DNA of 64,000 bases, taken from positions 60,893 through 124,892 of the forward strand of contig FORK01000003.1 of assembly GCA_900113995.1 (NCBI GenBank), given 5' to 3'. Numbering within the stretch: the first letter of the stretch is position 1; the number at the start of each line of letters is the position of its first letter. Shown one piece after another: positions 34,461 through 42,255 of the stretch. Under the pieces are notes generated by a model that did not search any database, was not told where the DNA came from, and saw only the letters and a list, made by a program, of their open reading frames with translations. This stretch comes from Ruminococcaceae bacterium D5 (GTDB taxonomy: Bacteria > Bacillota > Clostridia > Oscillospirales > Ruminococcaceae). Made by a program: the position numbers and the translations under genes.

Positions 34461-34491
34461 GCGGCCCTTTGGAAAAACTCCAAAGGACCGC
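34461..34491 (+). terminator. Terminator-like hairpin after the HTH gene
   Basis: GCGGCCCTTTGGA pairs with TCCAAAGGACCGC (one mismatch) and is followed by TCGCTTTGTG, where repeat copy C begins. Confidence 0.6.
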
Positions 34492-34495
34492 TCGC

Positions 34496-34945
34496 TTTGT
34501 GTCCAAGACAGCTTTAGAGCTGGTGCAAGCCACGCGTTTAACGTGTGGTTTTGATTGGGCTGGGAGGCCACCAGCTCTGCCGGTGGAGGCAGCCCGCAAA
34601 AAAGCCTTCGCTGCAAGCATCGAGCGAAGCGGGCTATTAACAGTGAGATGCCGGTAATAGAGCAGTACCGTTAGAACAGTGGCTGCCCGTTTACGGGCTG
34701 TAGGGCAAGTGATGTGAATGAAAGAAATTTCGGTACGTCTTGAGATGTCTGACGGTGCAAGACGCTTAACGGTGCCGCCCTCCGCTCGGGCGCGCCGGGC
34801 ACCGGACAGGCAGAGCGGGCGGGCCGGGAAAGGGGAACGGGAGGGAACGAGCGGCCTGAGGGCCGCCCGCATGTGATGCAGGTGAAATAAAATTCAGTGC
34901 CTCTTGAGAGGCTTGCCGGTGATATGCTCTTACGGCGAGAACAGG
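34496..34945 (+). repeat. Dispersed terminator-linked repeat, copy C (composite)
   Basis: The head hairpin CCACCAGC-TCT-GCCGGTGG and CTTCGCTGCAAGCATCGAGCG match copy B. The 3-prime module appears twice, near 34690-34765 (GTTTACGGGCTGTAGGGCAAG) and near 34858-34925 (CATGTGATGCAGGTGAAATA, then CCTCTTGAGAGGCTTGCCGG). A GC-rich insert lies between them, and its first 32 bases (34770-34801) occur exactly in copy E on the opposite strand. Confidence 0.65.
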
Positions 34946-35569
34946 TCTGCCCGCTCCTTCGGACGGGCATAACACAGACGGCAGGTGGTTGTTGCGTTAT
35001 AGGTGACAGAGTGCGTGGAAACGGGGCTTCGGATACGGTGTTAGCTAACCTGCTAACACATATGCCCCTGCGGGTGCGGGGGTGAATTTGCCTGTTGAAA
35101 ACCTGTTTTCAATGGGCAAAGAGGGGGATAGCCCCCCTGCATATCCTTCCATATCCGTTGTGCGGTTCAGAGGGCAAAAATCAATCATTTTGGCTCTTTT
35201 TTTGTGCATTTTGTTGCGTTTTAGGTGACTTTCCGTAGGTGGGACGACGGTTGAAAAGAACATATGTTCGTGTTGAAAACGGGGTGGGGGCCGCTCCTTT
35301 GCGCCTCTCCCATTATGCGCGCGGGTCAAGGGCTGCGCGAGCGGGCGCGAAAGGTTCATGCCGCCGCGCCCCGGCTCCGCCTTTGCCTTGCCCCGCCCCG
35401 GCGCTCGTGTCCGCGCGGCGGCCCCGCTCGCCGGTCGCGGCAAGGCTTGGGGGTTGTCCGCCGGAACGGAGGGGATGACTTTTCCAAGGAAAGAAGGGAA
35501 GACTGATCTGAAAAGCCGCCTGCGGCGCAGGCCGAAGATAAACTGCCAAAAGTATGTAACAGGCGATAC
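34946..35569. other. Gene-free mosaic segment, possible mobile-element scar
   Basis: Two near-identical 19-mers (TTGTTGCGTTATAGGTGAC at 34989-35007, one mismatch at 35211-35229) flank a run of dyads. These are GTGTTAGC/GCTAACAC (35038-35059), CCCCTGC/GCGGGGG, TTGAAAAC/GTTTTCAA (35095-35112) inside outer TTGCC/GGCAA arms, and AGGGGG/CCCCCT. From about 35280 to 35480 the DNA becomes very GC-rich without a ribosome-site-supported gene. Composition shifts abruptly, suggesting remains of a plasmid or integrative element. No integrase or relaxase is visible. Confidence 0.45.
35257..35270. promoter_or_regulatory. LexA/SOS-box-like palindrome
   Basis: AGAACATATGTTCG matches the Gram-positive LexA box (CGAAC-N4-GTTCG) at all but the first position and contains a perfect 12-bp palindrome. 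No convincing gene starts immediately downstream, so it may be a leftover control site. Confidence 0.4.
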
Positions 35570-35598
35570 TTGATCTCTTTCTCTTTTCATGGTACAAT
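35570..35598 (+). promoter_or_regulatory. Promoter of trmL-degV
   Basis: TTGATC at 35570-35575, a 17-base spacer and TACAAT at 35593-35598. Confidence 0.6.
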
Positions 35599-35692
35599 AC
35601 CGCAAAACGACTTTGATATCAATTGGGCCCAGCCGCCCGCCGCTTTGCCCGAAAGCGGTATACCGTGCCGGTTCCCAAAAGGAGACGTCAGA

Positions 35693-36202
35693 TTGCGGAC
35701 CTTAAATATTGTATTGGTGGAGCCCCAGATTCCGCAGAACACCGGGAATGTGGCCCGCACCTGCGCCGCTACCGGCGCGCGGCTTCATCTTGTGGGGCCG
35801 ATGGGCTTTGGGATTGATGACAAAAAGCTGAAGCGGGCGGGACTGGATTACTGGCATCTGCTGGATATCACCACCTACCCGGATTCCCAGGACTTCTTTG
35901 CACGCAATGAAGGACCTTTCTTTTACTTTACGACCAAGGCGCAAAGGGCGCACAGCGCGGTTTCCTATCCGGACGGGGCTTACCTCGTATTCGGCCGGGA
36001 AGACGCCGGACTTCCCGAATCGCTTCTTTACGCCAACCCGCAGAGCTGTGTGCGGATTCCGATGCTTGCGGAGGCACGCAGCCTGAATCTTTCCAACACC
36101 GTCGCGGTGGCGGTGTTTGAGACGCTCCGCCAGTGGGGATACCCGGGTCTTTCGGGGGAGGGGCGGCTGAGAAATTACCGTTGGGAGGACAACGATGTAT
36201 AA
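35693..36202 (+). CDS. trmL: tRNA (cytidine/uridine-34-2'-O)-methyltransferase TrmL
   Basis: A 169-residue SPOUT methyltransferase for the wobble base of tRNA-Leu. Family motifs are NIVLVEPQIPQNTGNVARTC near the start, YLVFGREDAGLPE and the C-terminal knot LNLSNTVAVAVFE. The start is TTG 35693, with AAAGGAG 8 bases upstream; no ATG gives a family-like N-terminus. It overlaps degV by 8 bases. Confidence 0.92.
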   Translation: MRTLNIVLVEPQIPQNTGNVARTCAATGARLHLVGPMGFGIDDKKLKRAGLDYWHLLDITTYPDSQDFFARNEGPFFYFTTKAQRAHSAVSYPDGAYLVFGREDAGLPESLLYANPQSCVRIPMLAEARSLNLSNTVAVAVFETLRQWGYPGLSGEGRLRNYRWEDNDV

Positions 36203-37079
36203 GACGCTGATGCTGTGTGATTCGGTTTGCGACCTTTCCTTTGAGCAGGAGAAAAAATCCGGAATTCGGGTGGTTAACTGCGGGGTTGAAATGGGCGGAC
36301 TGCCCTATATCGACCGGGTGGAGATCGATTCCGAACGCATCTATGCCGAGGTGGAGCGCACCGGAGTGCTGCCGCACACCTCACAGGTAACGGTGCTGCA
36401 ATTCCTTGAGGAATACCTGCGCGCCGCGAAAGAGGGCTACACCGATGTGATCTGTACGACGATGAACGCCCGCGGCTCGGGAACCTACTCGGCTGCGGTT
36501 CATGCGGCTGAGATTCTGCCGTCGGAATATCCCGCTCTCGAAGGGAAAATCAGAATCCACGTCGTCGATTCGACCACCTATTCCTATGTGATTGCCATGC
36601 CGGTCGCAATGGGGATGGAACGCCTCAAAAAAGGGGAGGCTCCCGCCGATGTGGCCGCCTGGATGCAGGAATGGTACCGTCATTCGATTACGCTGGTCGG
36701 ACTTTACAACCTTCAGTATGCCAAAAAGTCGGGGCGGCTCAACGCCTGCGCCGCGCTGGTGGGCGATGCGCTCGGCATCAAGCCGGTGCTTTCCATTGCC
36801 GGGGCAAACAAGACGGTCGCCAAAGTGCGGGGCGACCGCAACCTGATCCCCAAGATGGTCCAGCTTTACGCCGAGATGGCGCGGGACGTCAAGGGGGAGT
36901 ATATCATCGCCTACGGCAATAATCCCGAGCAGGGAAAGGAGCTGGCCGCCGCTATCCGCAAGCTTAGCGGCCGGGCGCCTGTTTTCATGGGGCCGATCGG
37001 GCCCTGTGTGGCTGTAAACGCCGGGCCCCGAATGCTAGGAATCGGATTCCTGCGCCGGGAGGAAGAACCGGATTCCTGA
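36195..37079 (+). CDS. DegV-family (fatty-acid-binding) protein
   Basis: A 294-residue two-domain protein. Lipid-pocket motifs are LCDSVCDLS, PHTSQVTVLQF and TTMNARGSGTYSAAV, and the C-terminal domain has KPVLSIAGANKTVAKVRG. DegV/FakB proteins present fatty acids to FakA kinase; no fakA is nearby, so it may serve a kinase encoded elsewhere. GGGAGG precedes the ATG. Confidence 0.88.
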   Translation: MYKTLMLCDSVCDLSFEQEKKSGIRVVNCGVEMGGLPYIDRVEIDSERIYAEVERTGVLPHTSQVTVLQFLEEYLRAAKEGYTDVICTTMNARGSGTYSAAVHAAEILPSEYPALEGKIRIHVVDSTTYSYVIAMPVAMGMERLKKGEAPADVAAWMQEWYRHSITLVGLYNLQYAKKSGRLNACAALVGDALGIKPVLSIAGANKTVAKVRGDRNLIPKMVQLYAEMARDVKGEYIIAYGNNPEQGKELAAAIRKLSGRAPVFMGPIGPCVAVNAGPRMLGIGFLRREEEPDS

Positions 37080-37093
37080 GACAGGCGATCACA

Positions 37094-37120
37094 GCCCGGC
37101 TGAAACAGCCGGGCGCTTTT
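37094..37120 (+). terminator. Terminator of trmL-degV
   Basis: GCCCGGCTG/CAGCCGGGC (37094-37114, AAA loop) followed by GCTTTT. Confidence 0.7.
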
Positions 37121-37223
37121 CCAGAGGGGGAAGGCCCCCGGCTCTCGTGAAAGCACTGCTCATAAAGAGCGTGAAGACACCTTCAAGGACAGAAGCGGGT
37201 CGTGCCGCCGGGACTTAAAATAA

Positions 37224-37350
37224 GGAGAGATCAGCGCTTAAAAGACGCTGGCCTCTCCTTTGTGTAGCGTTGACGCACAGAATCATCAGCTCTGCCGGTG
37301 GGGGAAAGCTTTCGCTACAAGCATCGAGCGGAGTGAGCAGGCTGCAAAGA
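37224..37350 (+). repeat. Dispersed terminator-linked repeat, copy D (head only)
   Basis: A hairpin GGAGAG...CTCTCC (37224-37258) runs into TTTGTGTAGCGTTGACGCAC, then ATCAGC-TCT-GCCGGT and CTTTCGCTACAAGCATCGAG. The 3-prime module of copies A, B and E is missing. Same strand as degV. The rest to 37576 shows no gene; minus-strand frames here cross the repeat and lack a ribosome site. Confidence 0.65.
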
Positions 37351-37576
37351 TGGCCTTTTGCCTGAATGCAGACGGCCCGCATTTTCAGACGGGTTTCTGC
37401 ACAGCGGGTGAGCTCAATCCGCCAGAAGTTTTCTTGAAACTCGGAAATCCAGAAAAAGGATGATCCCGCAGCCGTCAGATTCAGGATGCTCAAACATGAA
37501 AAGTTCCACCATTCAAGCATGAATAATCCAACGCTTTGGTCTGATTTTTCCATTATAAGGAAGAAGTCGGAAATCC

Positions 37577-37624
37577 AAAGGCGCCGCTGTTTTTCGACAA
37601 AATCTGAAAAACAGCGGCGCCTTT
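37577..37624. terminator. Long bidirectional terminator hairpin
   Basis: AAAGGCGCCGCTGTTTTTC (37577-37595) is exactly complementary to 37606-37624 and is followed by TT. It insulates the riboswitch promoter that begins 14 bases later. Confidence 0.75.
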
Positions 37625-37637
37625 TTCCGTAAAACAG

Positions 37638-37666
37638 TTGACACCTGTAAAGTGGTATGCTATGAT
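37638..37666 (+). promoter_or_regulatory. Promoter of the lysine-riboswitch transcript
   Basis: Perfect TTGACA (37638-37643), a 17-base spacer and TATGAT (37661-37666). Confidence 0.8.
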
Positions 37667-37702
37667 CTTCAAAAATAAACATTTTTTGTACAATTTATAA
37701 CC

Positions 37703-37875
37703 AACAATGGTAGAGGCGCGGAGGTCAAGAGTATCCTTTCCACAGGGCGGCAGCCGGAGGGGAGAAAGGGGCCGCCGCCGAAGCAGGTATTTCTCTGCCG
37801 GAGAAATGCTATGCTGGGCCGCCGCAGAAGATGCGGCGGACTGTCACATCAGGTGAAGCGCTATCCTTGTATTCG
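37703..37875 (+). ncRNA. Lysine riboswitch (L-box) aptamer
   Basis: The conserved L-box blocks occur in order: TAGAGGCGCGGAGGTCAAGAG, then GTATCC, GAGAAAGGGGCCGCCGCCGAAG, GCAGG, GCTGGGCCGCCGC, ACTGTCAC and the closing GAAGCGCTATCC that pairs with the 5-prime arm. This matches the lysC-type aptamer layout. A terminator follows at 37897-37935, so lysine binding should stop transcription before the transporter gene. Confidence 0.9.
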
Positions 37876-37896
37876 AAGGGGACTCCCCTTTGAAAG

Positions 37897-37935
37897 GCCG
37901 TGGCGCAACTGGGACGTTGCACTGCGGCTTTTTTA
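37897..37935 (+). terminator. Expression-platform terminator of the lysine riboswitch
   Basis: GCCGTGG-CGCAAC pairs with GTTGC-ACTGCGGC (37897-37928), followed by TTTTTTATTTT. Confidence 0.85.
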
Positions 37936-37997
37936 TTTTCCGGCGCGAGAGGCGCCGCTGCGGACAGAGGAACGACAAAGAAAAGGAAGGTATCATT

Positions 37998-39521
37998 ATG
38001 GAAGCTGTCAACGTGGGTTGGCTTTCAATCCTGCCCCCCATTATCGCAATCGGACTTGCGCTGATTACTAAGGAGGTTATCTCCTCCCTGATGATCGGCA
38101 TTCTTTCCGGCACGCTGATCTACACGTATGCACAGGGCCAGAACCTGGTGCTCGACACCATGAAAAACACGTTTGAGCTGATGGGGAACCGGTTTGATCT
38201 CAACATCATCCTTTTCCTCGCGCTGGTCGGCGCACTGGTCACGCTCATTACCCGCGCGGGCGGTTCGAAGGCGTATGGCGCGCTGATGAACCGCAAGCTG
38301 AAGAGCCGCAGCAGCGCCATGCTGGCCACCGGCGGCCTCGGCGCGCTGATCTTCATCGATGACTACTGCAACTGTCTGACTGTCGGCACCGTTATGAAGC
38401 CGGTTACTGACCGCTTCTCGATTTCCCGCGCCAAGCTGGCCTACCTGATCGATGCGACCGCCGCCCCGATCTGTATCATCGCCCCGATCTCGAGCTGGGG
38501 CGCGGCGGTTATCTCTTCGATGCCTGAGGGGAGCAACCTCTTCTCAAGCGGAATTGCCGCCATGGTGGCTACCGTCCCCTTCAACCTCTACGCTTTGCTT
38601 TCGATCGTCATGCTTATCCTTATTTCGCTGACCGATCTTGATTTCGGCCCGATGGCCCGTTCGGAGTTCAAAGCCAAAAAGGGAGACTTAGGGGCTGTCG
38701 ATGTCAGGCTGGAAGAGCAGCCCGCGATTTCGGATAAGGGCAGCGTCTGGGATCTGATTCTGCCGGTCATCGTGCTGGTTGGCGTTTCGGCGCTGGCAAT
38801 GCTGGAAAACGGCGGATATTTTGCGGGCGGCATGACCATTGCCGAAGCGTTTGGTAACTGCTCCTCCGGCCCGGCGCTGGTGCTTGGCTCCTTCGTGTCG
38901 CTGGTATTTGCGTTCCTGCAGTTTGTGCCCCGCAAGTTGATGAGCGCGCGTGATTTCATGGAAGGAATTACCGAGGGCATCAAGTCGATGGTCCCTGCCG
39001 ATATCATCCTTGTCCTTGCCTGGACTATCTCAGGCGTCTGCCGCGATCTGCTCATGACCGGCGAATTTGTCGGTGAAGCCGTCCAGACCAGCAATATTCC
39101 GATTGCGATTCTGCCTGCCGTGACCTTCCTGATTGCGGCCGGACTTTCCTTCTCGATGGGAACCTCTTGGGGAACCTTCGGCATCCTGATTCCGATTGTA
39201 TTTGCGATCTGCGAATCGGTCGCACCCGCCTTGATCGTTCCCGCCCTTGCCGCTTCGCTGGCCGGTTCGGTCTTCGGCGACCACTGCTCCCCGATTTCGG
39301 ATACGACCATCATGGCCTCGGCCGGCGCCGGCTGCGACCATATTGAGCACGTCTCGACCCAGCTTCCCTATTGCGTGGTGGTGGCGGGGTGCTGCTTCTT
39401 CGGCTATCTCGTCGCAGGCTTTACCAACGGGAATCTGATCCTTACCCTGGGCGTTTCACTGGCTCTGCTGATCGGCGTGATGACGTTCCTTCACAGGATG
39501 TTCGGCGCTAAGGAAAACTAA
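37998..39521 (+). CDS. NhaC-family antiporter, predicted lysine transporter
   Basis: A 507-residue polytopic membrane protein of the NhaC Na+/H+ antiporter superfamily, with about eleven hydrophobic segments. Family motifs include IFIDDYCNCLTVGTVMKPVTD and GDHCSPISDTTIMASAGAGC. Its only visible control is the lysine riboswitch in its leader, and NhaC-like proteins under L-boxes are predicted lysine permeases. Start ATG 37998 follows AAAGGAAGG; the frame extending into the riboswitch is not used. Confidence 0.9.
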   Translation: MEAVNVGWLSILPPIIAIGLALITKEVISSLMIGILSGTLIYTYAQGQNLVLDTMKNTFELMGNRFDLNIILFLALVGALVTLITRAGGSKAYGALMNRKLKSRSSAMLATGGLGALIFIDDYCNCLTVGTVMKPVTDRFSISRAKLAYLIDATAAPICIIAPISSWGAAVISSMPEGSNLFSSGIAAMVATVPFNLYALLSIVMLILISLTDLDFGPMARSEFKAKKGDLGAVDVRLEEQPAISDKGSVWDLILPVIVLVGVSALAMLENGGYFAGGMTIAEAFGNCSSGPALVLGSFVSLVFAFLQFVPRKLMSARDFMEGITEGIKSMVPADIILVLAWTISGVCRDLLMTGEFVGEAVQTSNIPIAILPAVTFLIAAGLSFSMGTSWGTFGILIPIVFAICESVAPALIVPALAASLAGSVFGDHCSPISDTTIMASAGAGCDHIEHVSTQLPYCVVVAGCCFFGYLVAGFTNGNLILTLGVSLALLIGVMTFLHRMFGAKEN

Positions 39522-39554
39522 AACGGGAATGCGCATCGGCGCTTTGATGGCGCT

Positions 39555-39589
39555 GCGGCGGACAGAGAATACTGTCCGCCGCTTTTTTT
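39555..39589 (+). terminator. Terminator of the lysine transporter gene
   Basis: GCGGCGGACAG/CTGTCCGCCGC stem (39555-39582) followed by seven T residues. Confidence 0.9.
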
Positions 39590-39785
39590 GTGCGGGCGGG
39601 CACACCGGCAATAGTCTTTTCGCCCAACTGTTTTCCACTCATGTACATTTTTTGCAACAAATTGCCCGCGGTATCCGAGAATGTGATGGAATTCTATGCA
39701 CATTAAGATAAAATTTGACGTTTTAATCATATAATCAAGAAAAAATTGTAAAGTTTGACGATTTTATTTTAAAAAATAAAGATTT

Positions 39786-39825
39786 TTGTTAATATATTGA
39801 CAATTGTTCACACACTGTTTACACT
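39786..39825 (+). promoter_or_regulatory. Hydrogenase promoter overlapped by a Rex-type operator
   Basis: TTGTTAA-TATA-TTGACAA at 39786-39803 differs from the Rex consensus TTGTTAA-N4-TTAACAA at one position. Its right half is the -35 TTGACA (39797-39802), and TACACT (39820-39825) lies 17 bases on. Rex would block RNA polymerase when NADH is low. The preceding 39590-39785 stretch is AT-rich with no gene. Confidence 0.75.
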
Positions 39826-39888
39826 ATTACTGAACGCCGGGATCGGCCGGCGTGCGGCCGGAAAAGCAGCCAAATTGGAGGAAATGAA

Positions 39889-40377
39889 ATGAAGAAAGAG
39901 TCCTGTGATGCAGTGGTGGACCAGATTTTGGCTCACTATGAGCATCAGCCGTCGGCACTGATTGCAGTGATGCAGGATGTGCAGGCGCAGTACCGTTACC
40001 TGCCCGCTGAAGCCATTGAACAAATTGCCGAGGGCCTCGGGATCAGTGTGGCAAAGGCCTACAGCGTGGCAACCTTCTATGAAAATTTCTCGCTTGAGGC
40101 GAAGGGGAAGCACATCATCCGAATCTGTGACGGCACCGCCTGCCATGTCCGGCGGTCAATCCCGATTCTTGAGGCGCTGCGACGTGAACTGGGCGTTTCG
40201 GAAAAGAAAAAGACGACCGATGATATGCTCTTTACTCTGGAAACCATCTCCTGTCTCGGGGCCTGCGGCCTTGCACCGGTGATGACCCTTGACGATAAGG
40301 TACACCCTGCCATGACCCCGGAGAAGGCCCTGGCCCTGATCGATGAAATCCGAAAGGAGGAAGCTGCCGATGCCTAA
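39889..40377 (+). CDS. Hydrogenase NuoE-like [2Fe-2S] subunit (HndA/HydC type)
   Basis: A 162-residue thioredoxin-like [2Fe-2S] protein: helical N-terminus (VMQDVQAQYRYLPAEAIEQI), then cluster cysteines in CDGTACHVRRS and SCLGACGLAP. It is the small electron-transfer subunit of NADH-linked complexes. It is first of three overlapping genes encoding a bifurcating-type [FeFe]-hydrogenase, and GGAGG precedes its ATG. Confidence 0.93.
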   Translation: MKKESCDAVVDQILAHYEHQPSALIAVMQDVQAQYRYLPAEAIEQIAEGLGISVAKAYSVATFYENFSLEAKGKHIIRICDGTACHVRRSIPILEALRRELGVSEKKKTTDDMLFTLETISCLGACGLAPVMTLDDKVHPAMTPEKALALIDEIRKEEAADA

Positions 40378-42250
40378 AATTCGTAATCTGGCGGAGCTTG
40401 AATCGATCCGCTGCCAGGCGCAGCACTCACTGTCGATGCAGCAGAAGAAGGTACTGGTCTGCTGCGGCACCGGATGCATTGCCGGAGGTTCTCTGCTGAT
40501 CTACGACCGCATCAAGGAAACCTGCCGCGCGCGCGGGATTGACGTCTGTGTGGAATTGAAGCATGAGCCTCATGGCGAAAATATCGGGCTCAAGGCCTCG
40601 GGATGTCATGGCTTCTGCGAGATGGGACCGCTGCTGAAAATTGAGCCGCTGGGCGTCTTGTATATCAAGGTGAAGCTGTCCGACTGCGATGAGATTATCG
40701 AACGCTCGATCATCGGGGACGAGGTCATCGAACGGCTGCTCTATACCCAGAACGGAAAGGCCTATCAGCATCAGGAGGAAATCCCCTTCTATCACAAACA
40801 GACCCGCATTGTCCTTTCGAACTGCGGCCAGACCAACGCGGAGGATGTGCTGGAATACATCGCCAAGGGCGGCTACAGCGCGCTGTCGAAGGTGCTTTTT
40901 GAGATGAATCCGGAGAGCGTCTGCCAGACGATTCTGGAATCGAACCTGCGCGGACGCGGCGGCGGCGGCTTCCCGGCAGGAAGAAAATGGGACCAGGTGC
41001 GCCGCCAGCCCGAGCCGGTCCACTACGTTGTCTGCAACGGTGACGAGGGAGATCCCGGCGCCTTTATGGACCGCAGCATCATGGAGGGAGATCCCCACAA
41101 GATGCTGGAGGGAATGATGATTGCGGGCTATGCCGCCGGCGCGCGCGAGGGCTTCATCTATGTCCGCGCAGAGTATCCGCTGGCAATCCGCCGCCTGCAG
41201 ACAGCCATTGCCAAGGCAGAGGAATGGGGCCTGCTCGGGGAAAATATCCTCGGCTCGAAGTTCTCCTTCACCCTGCACATCAACCGCGGCGCGGGAGCGT
41301 TCGTCTGCGGCGAGGGAAGCGCCCTGACCGCCTCGATTGAAGGCAGCCGCGGGATGCCGCGCGTCAAGCCGCCCCGAACCGTCGAGCAGGGGCTATTCGG
41401 CAAACCCACCGTCCTCAATAACGTCGAGACCTTTGCTAACGTCCCGCTGATCATTCAGAACGGCGCGGATTGGTACCGGTCGATCGGTCCCGAGAAAAGC
41501 CCTGGCACCAAAGCCTTCGCCCTGACCGGAAACGTCAACAACACCGGCCTGATCGAGGTGCCGATGGGAACCACCCTGCGCGAGGTCATCATGGACATCG
41601 GCGGCGGAATCAAGAACGGCAAAAATTTCAAGGCGGTGCAGATCGGCGGTCCGTCGGGCGGCTGCCTGATCACCTCCGACCTCAGCATCTCGCTTGATTT
41701 CGACTCGCTCAAAAAGGTCGGCGCGATGATCGGATCGGGCGGCCTCGTCGTTATGGACGAGGACACCTGCATGGTCGAGGTGGCGCGGTTCTTTATGCAC
41801 TTCACACAGAACGAATCCTGCGGCAAGTGCGTGCCCTGCCGCGAGGGAACCCGCCGGATGCTTGAAATTCTCGAACGGATCGTCGCGGGAGAGGGCACCC
41901 TTGAGGACCTCGATATGCTGGAGGACCTGGCCCGGATGATTTCCGACACCGCGCTCTGCGGTCTCGGGAAAACCGCCGCCTCCCCGGTGGCGAGCACCCT
42001 GAAATACTTCCGCGACGAGTATCTCGCGCATGTTGTCGATAAGCGCTGTCCGGCCGGCCAGTGCCAGAAGCTCAAGCGCTACCGCATCGACCCCGAAATC
42101 TGCAAGGGATGCAGCAAGTGCGCGCGTGGCTGCCCGGTCGGCGCGATCAGCGGCGAAATCCGGAAGCCGTTTGTCATCGACACTGTCAAGTGCATCAAAT
42201 GCGGCGCGTGTATGGCGGCCTGCCCGTTCGGCGCAATCAAGGAGGGCTAA
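40370..42250 (+). CDS. Hydrogenase NuoF-like NADH/FMN subunit (HndC/HydB type)
   Basis: A 626-residue flavoprotein. Residues about 25-120 form a [2Fe-2S] ferredoxin-like domain. The core carries the NADH loop GRGGGGFPAGRKW, the FMN region CNGDEGDPGAFMDR and the Fe-S motif ESCGKCVPCREGT. The C-terminus has two 4Fe-4S motifs, CKGCSKCARGCP and CIKCGACMAACP. Start ATG 40370 follows AAAGGAGG and overlaps the previous gene by 8 bases. Confidence 0.94.
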   Translation: MPKIRNLAELESIRCQAQHSLSMQQKKVLVCCGTGCIAGGSLLIYDRIKETCRARGIDVCVELKHEPHGENIGLKASGCHGFCEMGPLLKIEPLGVLYIKVKLSDCDEIIERSIIGDEVIERLLYTQNGKAYQHQEEIPFYHKQTRIVLSNCGQTNAEDVLEYIAKGGYSALSKVLFEMNPESVCQTILESNLRGRGGGGFPAGRKWDQVRRQPEPVHYVVCNGDEGDPGAFMDRSIMEGDPHKMLEGMMIAGYAAGAREGFIYVRAEYPLAIRRLQTAIAKAEEWGLLGENILGSKFSFTLHINRGAGAFVCGEGSALTASIEGSRGMPRVKPPRTVEQGLFGKPTVLNNVETFANVPLIIQNGADWYRSIGPEKSPGTKAFALTGNVNNTGLIEVPMGTTLREVIMDIGGGIKNGKNFKAVQIGGPSGGCLITSDLSISLDFDSLKKVGAMIGSGGLVVMDEDTCMVEVARFFMHFTQNESCGKCVPCREGTRRMLEILERIVAGEGTLEDLDMLEDLARMISDTALCGLGKTAASPVASTLKYFRDEYLAHVVDKRCPAGQCQKLKRYRIDPEICKGCSKCARGCPVGAISGEIRKPFVIDTVKCIKCGACMAACPFGAIKEG

Positions 42251-42255
42251 GCGAG

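Noticed and set aside
35045-35605. 186-codon minus-strand frame across the mosaic gap
   Set aside because: It crosses abrupt composition changes, several dyads and the trmL promoter, and its translation is low-complexity Arg/Pro/Ala without a ribosome site.
37215-37682. 155-codon minus-strand frame before the riboswitch
   Set aside because: It runs through repeat copy D, a long terminator hairpin and the riboswitch promoter, so it is an accidental frame.
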